From Haemonchus contortus (lineage: Eukaryota > Nematoda > Chromadorea > Rhabditida > Trichostrongylidae), in the NCBI GenBank assembly GCA_000469685.2, contig LS997566.1, positions 47,386,373 through 47,450,372 of the forward strand: DNA of 64,000 bases. Direction: 5' to 3'. The number at the start of each line of letters is the position of its first letter. Position 1 is the stretch's first letter. The notes below the pieces were generated by a model, which worked only from the letters and a program-made list of their open reading frames with translations, had not been told where the DNA came from and did no database searches. Made by a program: the position numbers and the translations under genes. This document shows positions 34,884 through 46,400 of the stretch, piece after piece.

Positions 34884-34942
34884 AAAGTCCGACCCGGACT
34901 TTTAGGCAAGCTACTAACATCTGAGAGAGGGAAAAAAAGAGC

Positions 34943-36103
34943 TTACCCAAGAGGAGTGTCTAATAGTGTTGAAAATAACTTGGAACTTGCGCCGCTGGAA
35001 CGACTGCGTTGATTGAGTCCGCCCAACGCAGCAGAGTATTCCACATCGGCACTTGGCGGAGAGTCTCCGTCTGGCCTATGATGAACTGGCCATGCCGACG
35101 TTGAAATCGGTTCCCCAATCATTGCGCAAACGAGCATTGAGATGGTAAGGAGAAATTTAACCGGTGGCATGGAAATGGTAGACGAGCGGGGAGTAGAAGT
35201 GCCGAACGCCGAGTTGGCCAGTTCCTCGTTGCGCTTCACTAATGCATTAACCCTAGCGTCGGATCGCTCGAGTGCCGACTGGTTCTCCTGCAGGGAAATG
35301 TAGAGAGCCCGGATCTGATCCCGGGCTTGCGAGAGTTCCCTGTCTCTTTCATAGCGGGAGGGTGGCAAAAATCCACGAGATGACGACTGAGAATAATTAC
35401 GATCACTAGACAAACTACGCCGAACTGGCTCATCTGCTGTTCCACGTGAGACCCTGGGGGAGGGGCACTGGCGAGAAAAGTGCCCCACGCCTCCGCAGTT
35501 GAAGCAGGTATTGTTTGTTACCGTCCGTGCCGGACGAGGGGACTGGCGATCCCTTGACTGCTGAGGGAACTGAGCGCGCCCCCGAGTAAAAACGTTTCTT
35601 GGTGTCTCATAGTTTGAGCGCCTGAAGCTTTGTCCTGTCGTCGCCGCCGCCTTTACTTCTATTGCTTGGCCCGGCTGAGAGGGTCTTTTGAGGCGATCGG
35701 CGGTGGCTTCAGCCAGGAGCTGCTCCACCACTTGCGCCTTCGCCACGGCCTGCTCGAAAGTGGCTGGGTTATCAAGCTTGACATAGTAACGGATGTCAGG
35801 CCGCAGCCTTGCTACGAACTCCTCAAGGACCCTATCCTTTTGGCTAGCGGGATCCTGCCCCGAGGTAGCCGCCCGCACCAAGAGCAAAAGTCTATTGGCA
35901 AAAGTGGAAGCCGACTCACCAGTCTGTTGCTGACAAGATGAGAGGGCCTGGCGAGCCATGTAACGGTGTTGGGGTCCCCCAAAGGATTTCTTTAGGTGGG
36001 CCACTACCTGGGCGTAATCTTCGCGTTCGTCGTCGGGTAATTCTTCCACCTTTTTCTGCTTAGAGCCGCCAACAACACAGTTTAACGTCCCTGAACGCCA
36101 CAC
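34943..36103 (-). CDS. Gag-like protein of the LTR element, 386 residues
   Basis: A single open frame of 386 codons lies inside the LTR element. The amino half carries a retrotransposon Gag (capsid-like) pattern: LKKSFGGPQHRYMARQALSS, then FANRLLLLVRAA and VLEEFVARLRPDIRYYVKL. A zinc knuckle (CFNCGGVGHFSRQC, the C-x2-C-x4-H-x4-C spacing) lies around residues 200-213 for RNA binding. A Ser/Arg-rich stretch and a coiled-coil-like segment follow. No protease, reverse transcriptase or integrase follows before the LTR. The sequence from 36104 to 36634 may hold a decayed or non-coding leader. The Gag pattern is closest to Ty3-like elements, but a Pao-type origin is not excluded. Confidence 0.8.
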   Translation of the reverse strand: MWRSGTLNCVVGGSKQKKVEELPDDEREDYAQVVAHLKKSFGGPQHRYMARQALSSCQQQTGESASTFANRLLLLVRAATSGQDPASQKDRVLEEFVARLRPDIRYYVKLDNPATFEQAVAKAQVVEQLLAEATADRLKRPSQPGQAIEVKAAATTGQSFRRSNYETPRNVFTRGRAQFPQQSRDRQSPRPARTVTNNTCFNCGGVGHFSRQCPSPRVSRGTADEPVRRSLSSDRNYSQSSSRGFLPPSRYERDRELSQARDQIRALYISLQENQSALERSDARVNALVKRNEELANSAFGTSTPRSSTISMPPVKFLLTISMLVCAMIGEPISTSAWPVHHRPDGDSPPSADVEYSAALGGLNQRSRSSGASSKLFSTLLDTPLG

Positions 36104-36618
36104 TTCGCAGGAATTACTCCGACATATTACCCAATTACAAAGATACGCGGCTTACCTCACACCCTAGGGTACTACGCACAATCTCGAAACCACTTGGGGA
36201 CGAACACTATGACTACGCTCTCGTTACCTTCCTGCAGGATAACCATTCTCCGAACTACGGCGCCTGACAGTTTTAGACCCCTGTCGCGGGTAGGATCCTT
36301 TACTAAAAAAAGGTTCGTTCGCAGTGACAAGGAATACCATACTCAACCCACTCGCAGATGTAACTTCATGACTTGTAAAAACCCTGTGCAGCTGGGCCGA
36401 AAACTTAACTAACTACAGTTGACTCCCAAAAAAACAACAGGCAGCTGCACCAACGCGGTTCTTCCCTTGTCCAGAGTCGACTCGGGCGAAGAAGTCCCTG
36501 AAAACAAAACGCAGCTGGCAGCTGGACACGAACGGGCCCTATCGTATCCATGCCAGACGCGCAAAGTTCCCTAAAAAAACTACCTGGCCTCTAACTTACC
36601 CCAACAGCGAGGGGGGAA

Positions 36619-36634
36619 CCACTCGCTGCTACCA
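36619..36634 (-). other. putative tRNA primer-binding site
   Basis: TGGTAGCAGCGAGTGG on the minus strand begins at the base next to the 5' LTR and starts with the TGG that pairs with the CCA end of a tRNA. Which tRNA is used is not determined. Confidence 0.65.
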
Positions 36635-37009
36635 GTAAGCTCGCGCGCGCAGCGGAGCGTGCTTTCGTCTACTTCTGTGGAGAAACTACCAATTAGAATT
36701 AGTTTATCTGTAATTTGACCAGCACAGGTAACAAGTGAAGCACGAGCGAATAATACAAGCGAACAATGGAAATAACAATGCGACCTATGAGGACAAAGAA
36801 TAATGAGACAGATTACGTACAAAAGTAGAACGTCCCAAGGGGATGTAATGTTGGTGGCCAGGGCTTCGCCCTCGTGGCTGATGCGGGACGATAGGAGCCG
36901 CCTCAATGTCGTCTTCTTGCTCCGCGCTCCGCCCTGAAATTCCTTCATGAGTCATCAGAAAACATCAACATATGATCGCCGCGCTGGTACAGCGACAGCG
37001 CGGCTTACA
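36635..37009 (-). repeat. upstream (5') LTR
   Basis: 375 bp, nearly identical to the 34467-34867 LTR. Visible differences are CCAGCACAGG against CCGGCACAGG, GGATGTAATG against GGATATAATG, CATCAGAAAAC against CATCTGAAAAC, and the 26-bp indel. Confidence 0.88.
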
Positions 37010-37198
37010 GGAGAACGGAAGAACACGGCAGCAGCTTCTGGATAATTCCAGCTTTTTGTTGAATAACTGGAATGTTACTCTGCAGGTGCCACCAAAGTTT
37101 GTCGGCTCTGTTTTGCTCATCGAAGATAACGCGTTTGTCGCCCACGGCCACAAACGAATGTGGTGATATTCTGTGCGCACTATTGGAGAACATTTAAC

Positions 37199-37530
37199 AG
37201 AATTATCATGGGGCGCGGAAACTGCTCAAGGACTGCCAAAATAAGCGCATAAGCGCAAGCACATATGCAGGTACCTGCAAAGTTTTCTGCAGGTATCATG
37301 AAGCTATGCACCTTGTGTGGCGTGAGCGGAGAAGAAAGTTCGTTAGAGCAAGGTCGTGAAGATATGCACCTTGTGCGGCGTGAGCGGAGGAGAAAGCACG
37401 TTCATTAGAGCAAGGTCGCGAAAGAATATAATGATTCTATTGAGCGTGTCATTGGAACAAAACTCAATAGAATTATCACGTGCGCGGACACTGCTCGGGG
37501 ACTGCCCGTCTCAGCGCAAGCGCATGTGCG
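37199..37530. repeat. nested tandem duplications
   Basis: Units 37305-37362 and 37363-37424 are near copies (TATGCACCTTGTG, GGCGTGAGCGGAG, TAGAGCAAGGTCG). A wider diverged pair, 37199-37265 and 37469-37530, shares AGAATTATCA, GCGCGGA, ACTGCTC and GGACTGCC. No coding role is seen. Confidence 0.65.
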
Positions 37531-37590
37531 CTGATCATGGTAAGGAAGCATCAGATTTTCAAACGCAATGTCTCCGATAGAAGCTTCATA

Positions 37591-37945
37591 AGAGGCGGCA
37601 TTCCTCGATGTACGGCCTGAACGTCTTAAAGACGATCTTTTAGTTCTAGAACAACACTGGCTTGCAATTAGAAGATCTGCAAGCCGACAAATCGAACTAC
37701 AAGGACGTTTGTTCAATGTTGTCATCGAACACGTTCAGACAAATTTTTCAGTTGTTCAATTGTGCAACAACAACGAGGATCGGCAAAACACCTTATTCTG
37801 TTTGTCAAGGCATCGGAATACAGTCGTGAATGTACTGCTTTTTGGGATTTCCCTCGAACGTGGCCTACACTTCACAGAGGATCTTCTTGGCAAAGCGGCT
37901 TTGGCTTGGTTAGCAGTGCTAGTTTTTATTATTTTTTGTAGATAA
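37591..37945 (+). CDS. open frame with spectrin-repeat-like segment
   Basis: A frame of 118 codons without a stop runs from GAGGCG at 37591 to TAA at 37945. Its first third (LDVRPERLKDDLLVLEQHWL, then AIRRSASRQIELQGRLFNVV) has the helical heptad pattern, with a Trp and downstream Arg, seen in spectrin-type repeats of large cytoskeletal linkers. The last third is hydrophobic. No convincing start codon or splice donor bounds it, and it lies next to transposon sequence. It may be a stray exon copied from elsewhere or a chance frame. Confidence 0.25.
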
Positions 37946-38444
37946 GCAGTAAGCTGGAGACAGAAACTTTCAAAACTTATATTTCTTGTGAGGGTTTCAT
38001 TGAAACCTGTTACCAAGATGACAAACAATTTTTTTCGACTTACATTTTCGTTTAGCGGTGATCGACAACCGAAAGGTCGTCTCTTAAGAACCTGGCGAAG
38101 ACGGAAAAGCCAAACTAAGTCGGAGCTTGTTCGTCATCGTGGTGACAGTTTTAATCAAAACTCTCACGGAAACTTTTCAATAGCAAAGCCAAAATTTGTT
38201 GAGAGTCGAATTTAGAAACTCATCTAAACTTATAATTTTCTGCAGTAAAATCTCAATGTTTTCTGTGATGGATGGCCAAAACCTTCTGCGCTACCCCCCA
38301 ATGCCGGAGCCCACCAGCCCTTTGCCTAAGTGAGTTTTAAGCAAATTGCTTCTGTACTAGCGACTTCCCGTAATATTTTTTGAAGGGATCGGCTTCGCAG
38401 CTGATAAGTTGTGGCTTTGGTGAGTGAGCGTCACCATGAACTAG

Positions 38445-38618
38445 AAAAAGATTACGGACGTTTACAGCTACTGCTATTTCCTGAAGGGACAGATCGTGGA
38501 GTTCGCGCTGCAGCGTAAAGTGATGAATATGCGAAGCGGAAATGTCTACCCCGTTATGGCTACGTACTTCATCCAAGAACTACCGGCTTCAACTACCTAT
38601 TAAATGTGATGAGAAACT
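38445..38618 (+). pseudogene. lysophospholipid acyltransferase exon with nonsense codon
   Basis: The exon runs from an acceptor GAACTAG to a donor GTACGT. It carries signatures of the LCLAT1/AGPAT-type PlsC acyltransferases: the block RLQLLLFPEGTDRG (the FPEGTD motif lines the acyl-acceptor site) and the conserved YVLHPRTTGFNYLL. These enzymes acylate lysophospholipids at the endoplasmic reticulum or mitochondrial membranes. A TAA at 38516-38518 sits in frame between the two motifs, where the family has an ordinary residue. The catalytic NHxxxxD exon is not found nearby. I read this as a single-exon relic. Family identity is well supported and inactivity is inferred from the stop. Confidence 0.7.
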
Positions 38619-39444
38619 GTACGTTGTTTTCCTTTTCTTCCCTCATTGCTTATTACTCACTTTCATAGTTCATTCACACTTCAATGCTGGGTGGAGTAAA
38701 TAGGTTTCCCTTGAAAAAGAATGGGCGCTTAACATCTTGTACACTCTAAAGGATATCTATATGGTAGCACCCATGTTCTGCAACGTGGACATCAATAATA
38801 AACTCAGACAGGTTGAGATTGACAAAATCGTCTTCCTCTGAGCCTCAGATCTTCTAACTCTGAAAGAAGCGAACCTTCTGGTCTTTGGCAGCGATGGACA
38901 CACGAAGTAAAACCGTCTTACGTAACCGAGGGCCTTGCAAAAGAAAAGAAAACATGAATGAGGGCCCCCAAGGGGAGAATCGGTAAAAAGAGGGACCGGC
39001 ACCACGACGGTGGCTCTCCATTAGCCGTCCACAAAACAATTCTTCACACAGTTTTCATACATTCCCAGTAGTGATTTCTCAGTTACTTCCGAAAGATAAG
39101 TTAGTTCCTTGAACCATCGTGTATGAAGGAAGGAATTAGATTAGGTTTTTCAAGGGTTAGTCGGGAAGGGCGACTGCATATTGGAAGTGACACTAGGATC
39201 TTTTGAAGATTACATTCAGGAACTTACTTGTTGCGGGTTTCCAGAGAAATGAAACAGTTGACCTGGACATCTGCTAGGTTCAGAGGTTGTTCAGAGGGCT
39301 TATACAAATTCACCCACATAATAACACTCGCGTAATCAAAGCTTAGTAAATTAGGGTTATAGTTTTTAAATAAGCCTGCCATGAAATGAAAATGGGGAAT
39401 AAAAATGAAAGCAAAATTTTGGTGTCAATCAACAGGCGGTTGCT

Positions 39445-39600
39445 AGTCTGCATACAAGTCAAGGCTTTTATCCTCACAGACAAGCATAACTCCAAGCAGT
39501 GGAACCGGGAGGGACAAAAGGCTCGATCCTCTTTGACGGGTTCTCAATCTTCTATTTGGTACTCATTCAGTACATGTGGTAGCTGCGCCACTTGAATAAC
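39445..39600 (-). repeat. SINE remnant in duplication copy B
   Basis: CATACAAGTCAAGGCTTTTA followed by TCCTCACAGACAAG, and GGGAGGGACAAAAGGCTCGAT, matches the SINE body and the equivalent place in copy A. Confidence 0.5.
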
Positions 39601-39945
39601 TTAGCATTCATCGAGCTTCTTTTTATCGTGGTAATACCTCTCTAAACGAACAACTACCGTAACAATTTCGGCAAATTTGGAAGGGGACTTGTTCTACGCC
39701 AATTGAACTTCATCAAAGGTTTGGCCAAGCTTTGGAAAGACCTAATCAGAGTATCAGGTTTACAAAATCACGTCGTGTCTACTTCAACTGTACACTCTCC
39801 GTTTGTCATCGAACTGACGACGAATGTATGCGGGAAATCGTCAGTTTCTTTTTTTTGCAGAAGCTTTGCAGCCTTTCAGGCGATCCCCTTTTTGAGCAAT
39901 AGAAAATAGCAATTCTAGCCGCCACGGTGCCCTCGCACTATACAG

Positions 39946-41364
39946 AAGCGCCACCTGTCGGACGAGTTTTCCGTAGAGGAACGCCTGGAACGACTGAAAA
40001 TGGTTTCGGACAATACGACCTATTACGGTAACGAACGATCAGCTGAGTACGATGAACCTCCAATGAGCGACCATTTTGCCTCTTTTCCGGACACAGATAT
40101 CACTCCAACTATGGAAGGCTTTTCCATCGTCAAAGAAGGTTTTTCTTTTATTGTTTGGTTTTTTCGTTGCATTGTGTATAACATATGTAGTTTCTATCTT
40201 GTAACAATCAGTAGAATAGTAGATATTCGATCCTTCTTCTCAATTTATTATCAGTTTCCCTTGTGCCACTGCTTTTTGATTAAAGTAGGTCGTCAACAAC
40301 TTCTTGAGTACCTACCCAGATAGAGGTTTTTCAGAACACATGGGGCAAAAATTCCATTGCTCCTACTCCTTCCAATCTGACTGGTGATACACATTCGGGT
40401 GGTGTGCCTCGATATGGCAAGGAAGCAGGGTGAAGCAGGCTTGCGCCATGCCCTCTGTCTATTTGAGAATAGCATTTACATTCGAATTTGGTGCCCGCAA
40501 GCCGGCCAAAGCCATTCCTCTGTCCTTCAGGACCGAATTTTAACCAATGCGGAAAAGTGCACCTGACGTTCCTCCCTGCGTGCCGTGGAAGTTTTCATTT
40601 GTGCAAAAAGTTCCACAAAATCCATAGAATTCTGCAAGAGTGCAGCTCAAAGATTGCAAACACCGTTTGGTTAGTGGCGACAGTAATAACAATCTTACAA
40701 CTGGGCACAACTGCAAATAATTGGAGAAATCCTCACCCCAAAAAAACCTAATTCAGGTTTTTGTTGCCACCTTAACTGTGGGTCCAAATAACTTGTTTCT
40801 AGTCCTCCTGTTATGTTGCGGTTTTTGGCTTGACCCTGAATCCCAAATTTTCCGTTTGGAAGTCCTTTGACCTTGTTAATTGCCAGCCATACGAGTTACT
40901 CATCCCTAGATTGCTAATCAGTACAAAAACCATCTTTTTTCATAATTCTGCCTGAAAGATCTCTGTTCTCATCTGCAGCACCACAAGAAGGGTCCCTGAA
41001 GAGTCATTCCGCTTCTCCCTGTGCACGGATCCATTTCATTTGTGGGCAAATTGGCTGGCATCATAAATCGTTGGGAGGATTTTATTTCAACAGTCACTTA
41101 AGAAGAGCATTAAGTGCCCTCTGTCCTCTTCTATTGCCGCTGAAATCGGTCCCATAAATCGTGCCACTAAATCGTCCCATTTTTGCAGGATCACTCGTAC
41201 CAGCTTGTGAATCGTCGTCCGACAACTCACCGTGGATTTACGTTCTGCTCATGACAAACTTTCTTTCGATCTTAACAGTTATTCTGATGTGTAGTACAGC
41301 TGTCAGACATCGTTACTACTTTGATGCCACTGAAAACCATTTGCCTCAACAGTCATTATTTTGA
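39946..41364 (+). CDS. duplicated ZP-gene tail and membrane exons (copy B)
   Basis: Exons 39946-40138 and 41189-41364 match the last two exons of the ZP gene (27371-27563 and 28341-28516) in length, phase and splice sites. Both remain open. Only about eight residues differ from copy A, for example SVEYDE to SAEYDE and NFLSILIV to NFLSILTV. The tail and the single membrane segment are kept. No ZP-domain exons lie immediately upstream, so this is either an alternative 3' end for the same gene, reached by splicing across the transposon nest, or the surviving end of a duplicated gene. I cannot tell which from sequence alone. Confidence 0.6.
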
Positions 41365-43304
41365 ATGCTTTCATTTGCCCCCTGAAGTTTTTCCATCAGT
41401 GTTTCATTTATTTCGCCCCTGTTAGGTTTCCCTGCTACAGTAATAAAGATGTGAAGTTTATGATATTCAAAGTGTGATAGAAAGAGTATAAAAACGAAGA
41501 TGTGGTGGAAAACGTTTGCAGGAATCTCCGACATTTGTACTCATTCTCAGCGATGTCTTTCGTTTCGACCTTATGTAGCATAGATGTTGGAAGGACGAGG
41601 TGATCGTCTGGACACCTCCATCTTCACTGTGTTGTATGGAAATGGGTTCTCCTAGCCATTATGTCCAATAGGACCATTTTCATCGTTAATCTTCTCTAAA
41701 TATTATGCGTCGCCTTGATTTTTCACAATTTTGACTCGAAACCATATGATGGTCAGATTAGGAAATTTGGCCTGGGAGATAGACGATAAACACTGAGATA
41801 GTGCAGGTTCACAGGTTTTTATTTCTTCAAGCCGTATCAGATGAACCTGTTCCGAAGAGTTAAGGATGGATTTATCCAAATTTTTCTCCCTAATTTATTT
41901 AAAAATCACAATTGAAGTCATTCTCTGCCATGATATTGATTTACGTTTTTTTGTAACTTTTCGATTACTTGCTGCTGATCAAGAAGTTGTGTATCTCACC
42001 TTTCCCAAATGGTTTAGAAACGTTACTCGGTCTCCGAAATGAGAGCGCCGACAAGCGGGGTAGTGCTTTAAAAAAAGGATATCCAGCGACATCGTCAATT
42101 GGTATTGGCAGTCAACGTGGAGAGTTCTATAGGACTACGTAAAACCTGAGCCAATGGCCGCTTGCCCAGCCAGAAATCTGAACCAGATTTTTTAGTTGCA
42201 ACTTGCTGGGCCTTGGAACTTGTTGTTTAAGTCTCAAATTCGAACATTCTGTACCTGATTTCCAACCAATAAACATCAGTATATAGGCATTTCGAATCGA
42301 TCTAAGATTTTCTCTTTAAATGTTTGCTGCTACTCTACAATGTACATCTATTAAGCGAGGTTTCGATAGTTAGCCTCCATGGGTATTCCATTTTCCTTCC
42401 CTCTATGTTACATTTCTCCTCAAGAGCATTTGTTTACAGTGTTGTTACTGTGTAAAACAAAAATAGGTCATTCAAGGCTGCTTTCTGTTGTGTGCGGGTT
42501 TTATTGAAACGACAGTCGCACTGAAGTCCTCTTCGAGGAATATTCGGTGAATATGAAGTTTTCGTAATCATTCTTTACTCCACAGCCCACCATCTTTCTG
42601 TCGTCATTCAACTCAAAAAAGAAAAATTGAATAACCACGCCACAGGATGAAAGGGAGGTCATACGTATGGGTCGTTCCAATATCTACTTTTGGTAAGGAG
42701 ACGGGAGCCCTGGGCGACCCTATCTGTCACTATTATGTCTGTTATTTGCATGACTTGTGTCCATTGCTTCCGTTTCTGACATTTTGTTCATCCCAGTCCA
42801 TAACGTCTCTTTTATCGCTGACACTTCATCTCAGTGCCTTTCTGAACATGATGGGCTCGTACTTCTTCTTTTTGACTTCAACTAGAAAGAAACCTAGAAC
42901 TTCGTCACTTTACTGTACTATATGCTGGTGCCGAAACATTCCTAAAATTTTGTATGTATGTTGTATTTATAAGTATTTTGTATGTCAATAGTCAAAGACC
43001 ATCTCCATTGTGAAGATGTATGCACTTCTGAGCAGTAACGCTTGGAATACCTACTACCCTGGCCTCAAACCAATCAGAATATGCGGTCTCAAATTTAATC
43101 AAATGAAGCCAACGGGACGTTTATTAGAACTAGAAAGGGCATGTATTATTATTCATAGTGGAAAAACCAAGTCATAAAGAATCTAAATGGTCAAAGAACA
43201 AAAATTTATCAAGCCTTTTAGCGTTGCCCATTCTTTTTTATTATGCGCTCTCAATGTACAATTATAGTAACGTTTGAATGACTCATAGTGACTTGAGTAA
43301 GCCA

Positions 43305-43465
43305 TCGACATACAAGTCATTATTCCCCTTTCAATTTTCATCCTCCAAGATAAGTGTGGTCTCAATAGAACGAACCCGCAGGGATGGAAGGTTTTGTTGT
43401 TCATTTGGGTATTGTTTCAGAATTCGATATGCCTTGAACTAGGCCACTGTGGTTCCGCGATGTCC
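43305..43465 (-). repeat. SINE remnant
   Basis: CATACAAGTCATTATTCCCC, CATCCTCCAAGATAAG and GCAGGGATGGAAGGTTTTG follow the order of the complete SINE. The tRNA-like head is decayed (GAATTCGATATGCC in place of the B box region). Confidence 0.5.
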
Positions 43466-46400
43466 AGGATCGAAACCGTTTCAGTTCCAATATGGGAATG
43501 TTTCTGCTTCAGAGTGTACTTATAGAGTGTAGGGTCATTACCTAGCGACACTCATACTGGAATGTGCCCTTAATTGGACAATGGCATGAAATGACGAACA
43601 AACAGGAGGTATGCTAAAAACGGGACGGTCGATGAGTAAAATGCAGCGTTACTATCGGTTTGACGAAATTTGACAAATCATTCACAGCCATCTACCAGGT
43701 TCCACCCAGAAAGCGATAAATTTGCACCTGACAAACTACCTAACTCTTACTGTTTATGATGATGATCTAGCTATACCACTTTAACCATTCACATAAATTT
43801 ACTGGAATTTTTTTCCAGTGTCAGATTGACATAACAGTGAGGTACTGAAAGACTGCTGCTGTCCCACTACCTCCCTCTCTCCTACAGATACCTTTGTTCG
43901 TTGATATTTGCAGAGCTTCCTTTTCTTTGGAAGCCGAAGCGAAGGGAGATGGGACTTGCGTTCGTCGAAAACAGCACCACATTTCATTCTTTCTTGAAAC
44001 CCTCCCACCGAGCTTCAGAACAGACTTCCTTTGTGTGTTTTTTGCTATACCAAAATCACATTGTGCTCCACTTTGAGGTTCCGCATTAGCCTAATGGGGC
44101 TTCAGCGATGCGCCGTCCAAGTGCGACGTCAAATGAGGCACTTTCTGTGACGGCTCAGACGACAACCAATCCCATTTAACACATTGAAGCAAGAAATATC
44201 CCTGATTGTCAATTCAATTTCGCTGAAAAGGTAAACTTCGAGGTCAACGTTGATCTTTCTCCGATTTTGTCGGTGCCCTCTCTGTCAACAGCTCTGGAGG
44301 GCAAGCTTCCAGAAAAATTTGCTCTAGGACGGGAGGGTGGTCATTGTTCCCTTTGCAGGATGAATCGTTATTGAAGATTGCTTTGATGCCCCATTAAATT
44401 GGGATATTTTAGAGCTTGCAATGGGAACGGTTATGGGAGTTTCTTGATGTTATAAATCTATGACTTCTGATTGCCACATAGACATTTTCAAGACGAAGGC
44501 GAAAAGCGGCCTAGACAAGGGGACCGTAAGGCCCGAAGGGCCGAAAAGGACGTGAGGCTGATGATACATTCGAGCACGCCTATCGTAAAGTCGGTCAGGT
44601 AATGTTGGCCAGAATATCTAGTAACGATGCTGTGCAGCGGGCGACTCCACTGTCGTCCAGACCTCCTGTTGCAGTCATCGTCCAGTCCATCTTTGGAGAT
44701 CGTGAGATTAAAAATACCTCTAACATTCAGGGATTTTTGCGGATTTTTCCGTTCTCTTCACACAATTAATCATTATATTTGCATCAGCATGTTCACCCTG
44801 GAACACGTTGAAGCCTCAGGAAGTCATCGCGAAATGCGTCCCTAGTGCCCTTATTCAACGGTCATCTTCTTGATTAAGCAGGACCACCACAGTTGAATGT
44901 TCTTTATGCAGCTGTCAAACTGCTGGCAATCTGAATAATAATGACCAGATTCCAAAGATGTATGCGAATTCCTTTCCATACTAAGCCAGAATGGAGTCAT
45001 TTTGGTTTCTCTCGATGGCTTGCCTGTTCGGAGTTGCCATAGAAATATCTATGGATAAGTACTAGTTGCACCGAGGATCCCTGAGCAACTCGATATGTTC
45101 TTCTTCTACTCAGCTGTATGTGTTGGTGCCGTTGAACCTCAGCAGCTCTCCTCGACTTCGATCTTCGTTGATGGGGACAGTTTCTGGCGGGGGATGAAGC
45201 CGGTTCCTCAACACTCCCATTTCATTTGGTATTGAATAATTCAAATAGCTGATATTTGGGCGGTTTGTAAGTCGGGGCGAGGTCCAATCTCCTCTGTGAA
45301 TGCGGAGAACATTCGTTGAGACGTCTCAAAGGTCCAAAGGGATAACTAATCTGAATAATGCCGATGTGTAACAAAACGTCTACTACACTACGCAGCCCGC
45401 AGTTGCAAAACGCACATGTAGGGATGCTTTCATGTCGAAATTGTCACTTGGCCGAGGTAGGCATCAATGTTGTGCAGATTTCGACTCAAAATACTTGTTT
45501 ACTAGATCGATGCACACTCCTTTCCCATGGGGAATCCGTCGTGTGCATGCGCGACTGGCGATATGTCGCTGCCAAGCTGTCTGGCTGGTTGGTTGGTTTG
45601 GGCTCTGCCCTACCTCCCCCGCCCCGACGAAATTCGTCACATGGTAAGCGTGGGTGGACAAGACAGCTGCGATTCTCATTGTTATTACTCATTATTTTGC
45701 CGGGGCATCGAACCAGGTCATCTCTTTGGGTCGAAACCTAATCGTTCTCGAATCTTTTGAAAGTTTGTTTTTGCATTGTTGAGGTCGTTCAGTCACCGGA
45801 AGTAATTAGTAAACTAGCTGATTTCATCTATTCTTCCACTTTGATGTATCAGTTCCGCAAAGGCTTGAAGCAGCCCCGCTCCCAGAGCTACTGCCCAATG
45901 AAGTCGGCCACCGAGAGTTGTTGGGAAGGGTGTTTGCTCGAAGAGTTCTCTGTCCATCCCGTTAGTCGCTTTGCGTTCTATCCACGGGGCTTGCTGGAGT
46001 AATTGCTGAGGCGATCCAGAAAAAAATCCGTCGAAACCGGGCGAACATTGCCGCAGAAATTGAATTGCTTGGCCAGTGGAGCGAGAGGAATTCCCCGCCT
46101 TGCCGCTCTAAGGACATTATAAGGACTGGTAAAGCTTTTGGTGAACGGATATTTCATTAAGATGTTTCCTGTCTTTGATACAGTCGAAAAGGGTATCCAA
46201 TATCAGGTAAAAATGAATTGATCTTGTTGGCAAGCTCGAGCTGAGTGCAGCATTTTCCTCATCGCTTTTTGTGATTTTGAGATCAAATCCCAGATTATTT
46301 TTCAAAAAGGTGGTTTTCTGTTGTGATAAAATGAGAAGTGGAATCAAGAAAAATCGGAAAGGAATCGACATTTTTTAGTTGAGCCGGCGTAAGCATAAGT

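Larger units (their letters stand above)
34467..37009 (-). mobile_element. young gag-only LTR retrotransposon
   Basis: Two long terminal repeats (34467-34867 and 36635-37009) flank a 1767-bp interior. Exact 5-bp direct copies of GGAGA flank the whole (34462-34466 and 37010-37014). On the minus strand the element starts TGTAAGCC. A primer-binding-site-like TGGTAGCAGCGAGTGG lies next to the upstream LTR, and a polypurine tract GGGTAAAGGAGGGAGG lies next to the downstream LTR. The LTRs differ by about three substitutions and one 26-bp indel that I can see, so insertion was recent. Only gag is present, so the element needs polymerase and integrase from a relative. Confidence 0.88.
38683..43095 (+). 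repeat. segmental duplication, copy B
   Basis: Counterpart of 26143-30790. It begins around TGCTGGGTGGAGTAA and ends after CATCTCCATTGTGAAGATGT and a few tens of bases. It lacks the inverted-repeat element of copy A and has extra sequence at about 40890-41140. The ZP-domain exons present upstream of copy A are not present upstream of copy B. Confidence 0.85.

Noticed and set aside
45358..45741. 127-codon open frame on + with overlapping frames on both strands
   Set aside because: All frames are open because of local composition; no signal peptide, motif or splice chain supports any of them.
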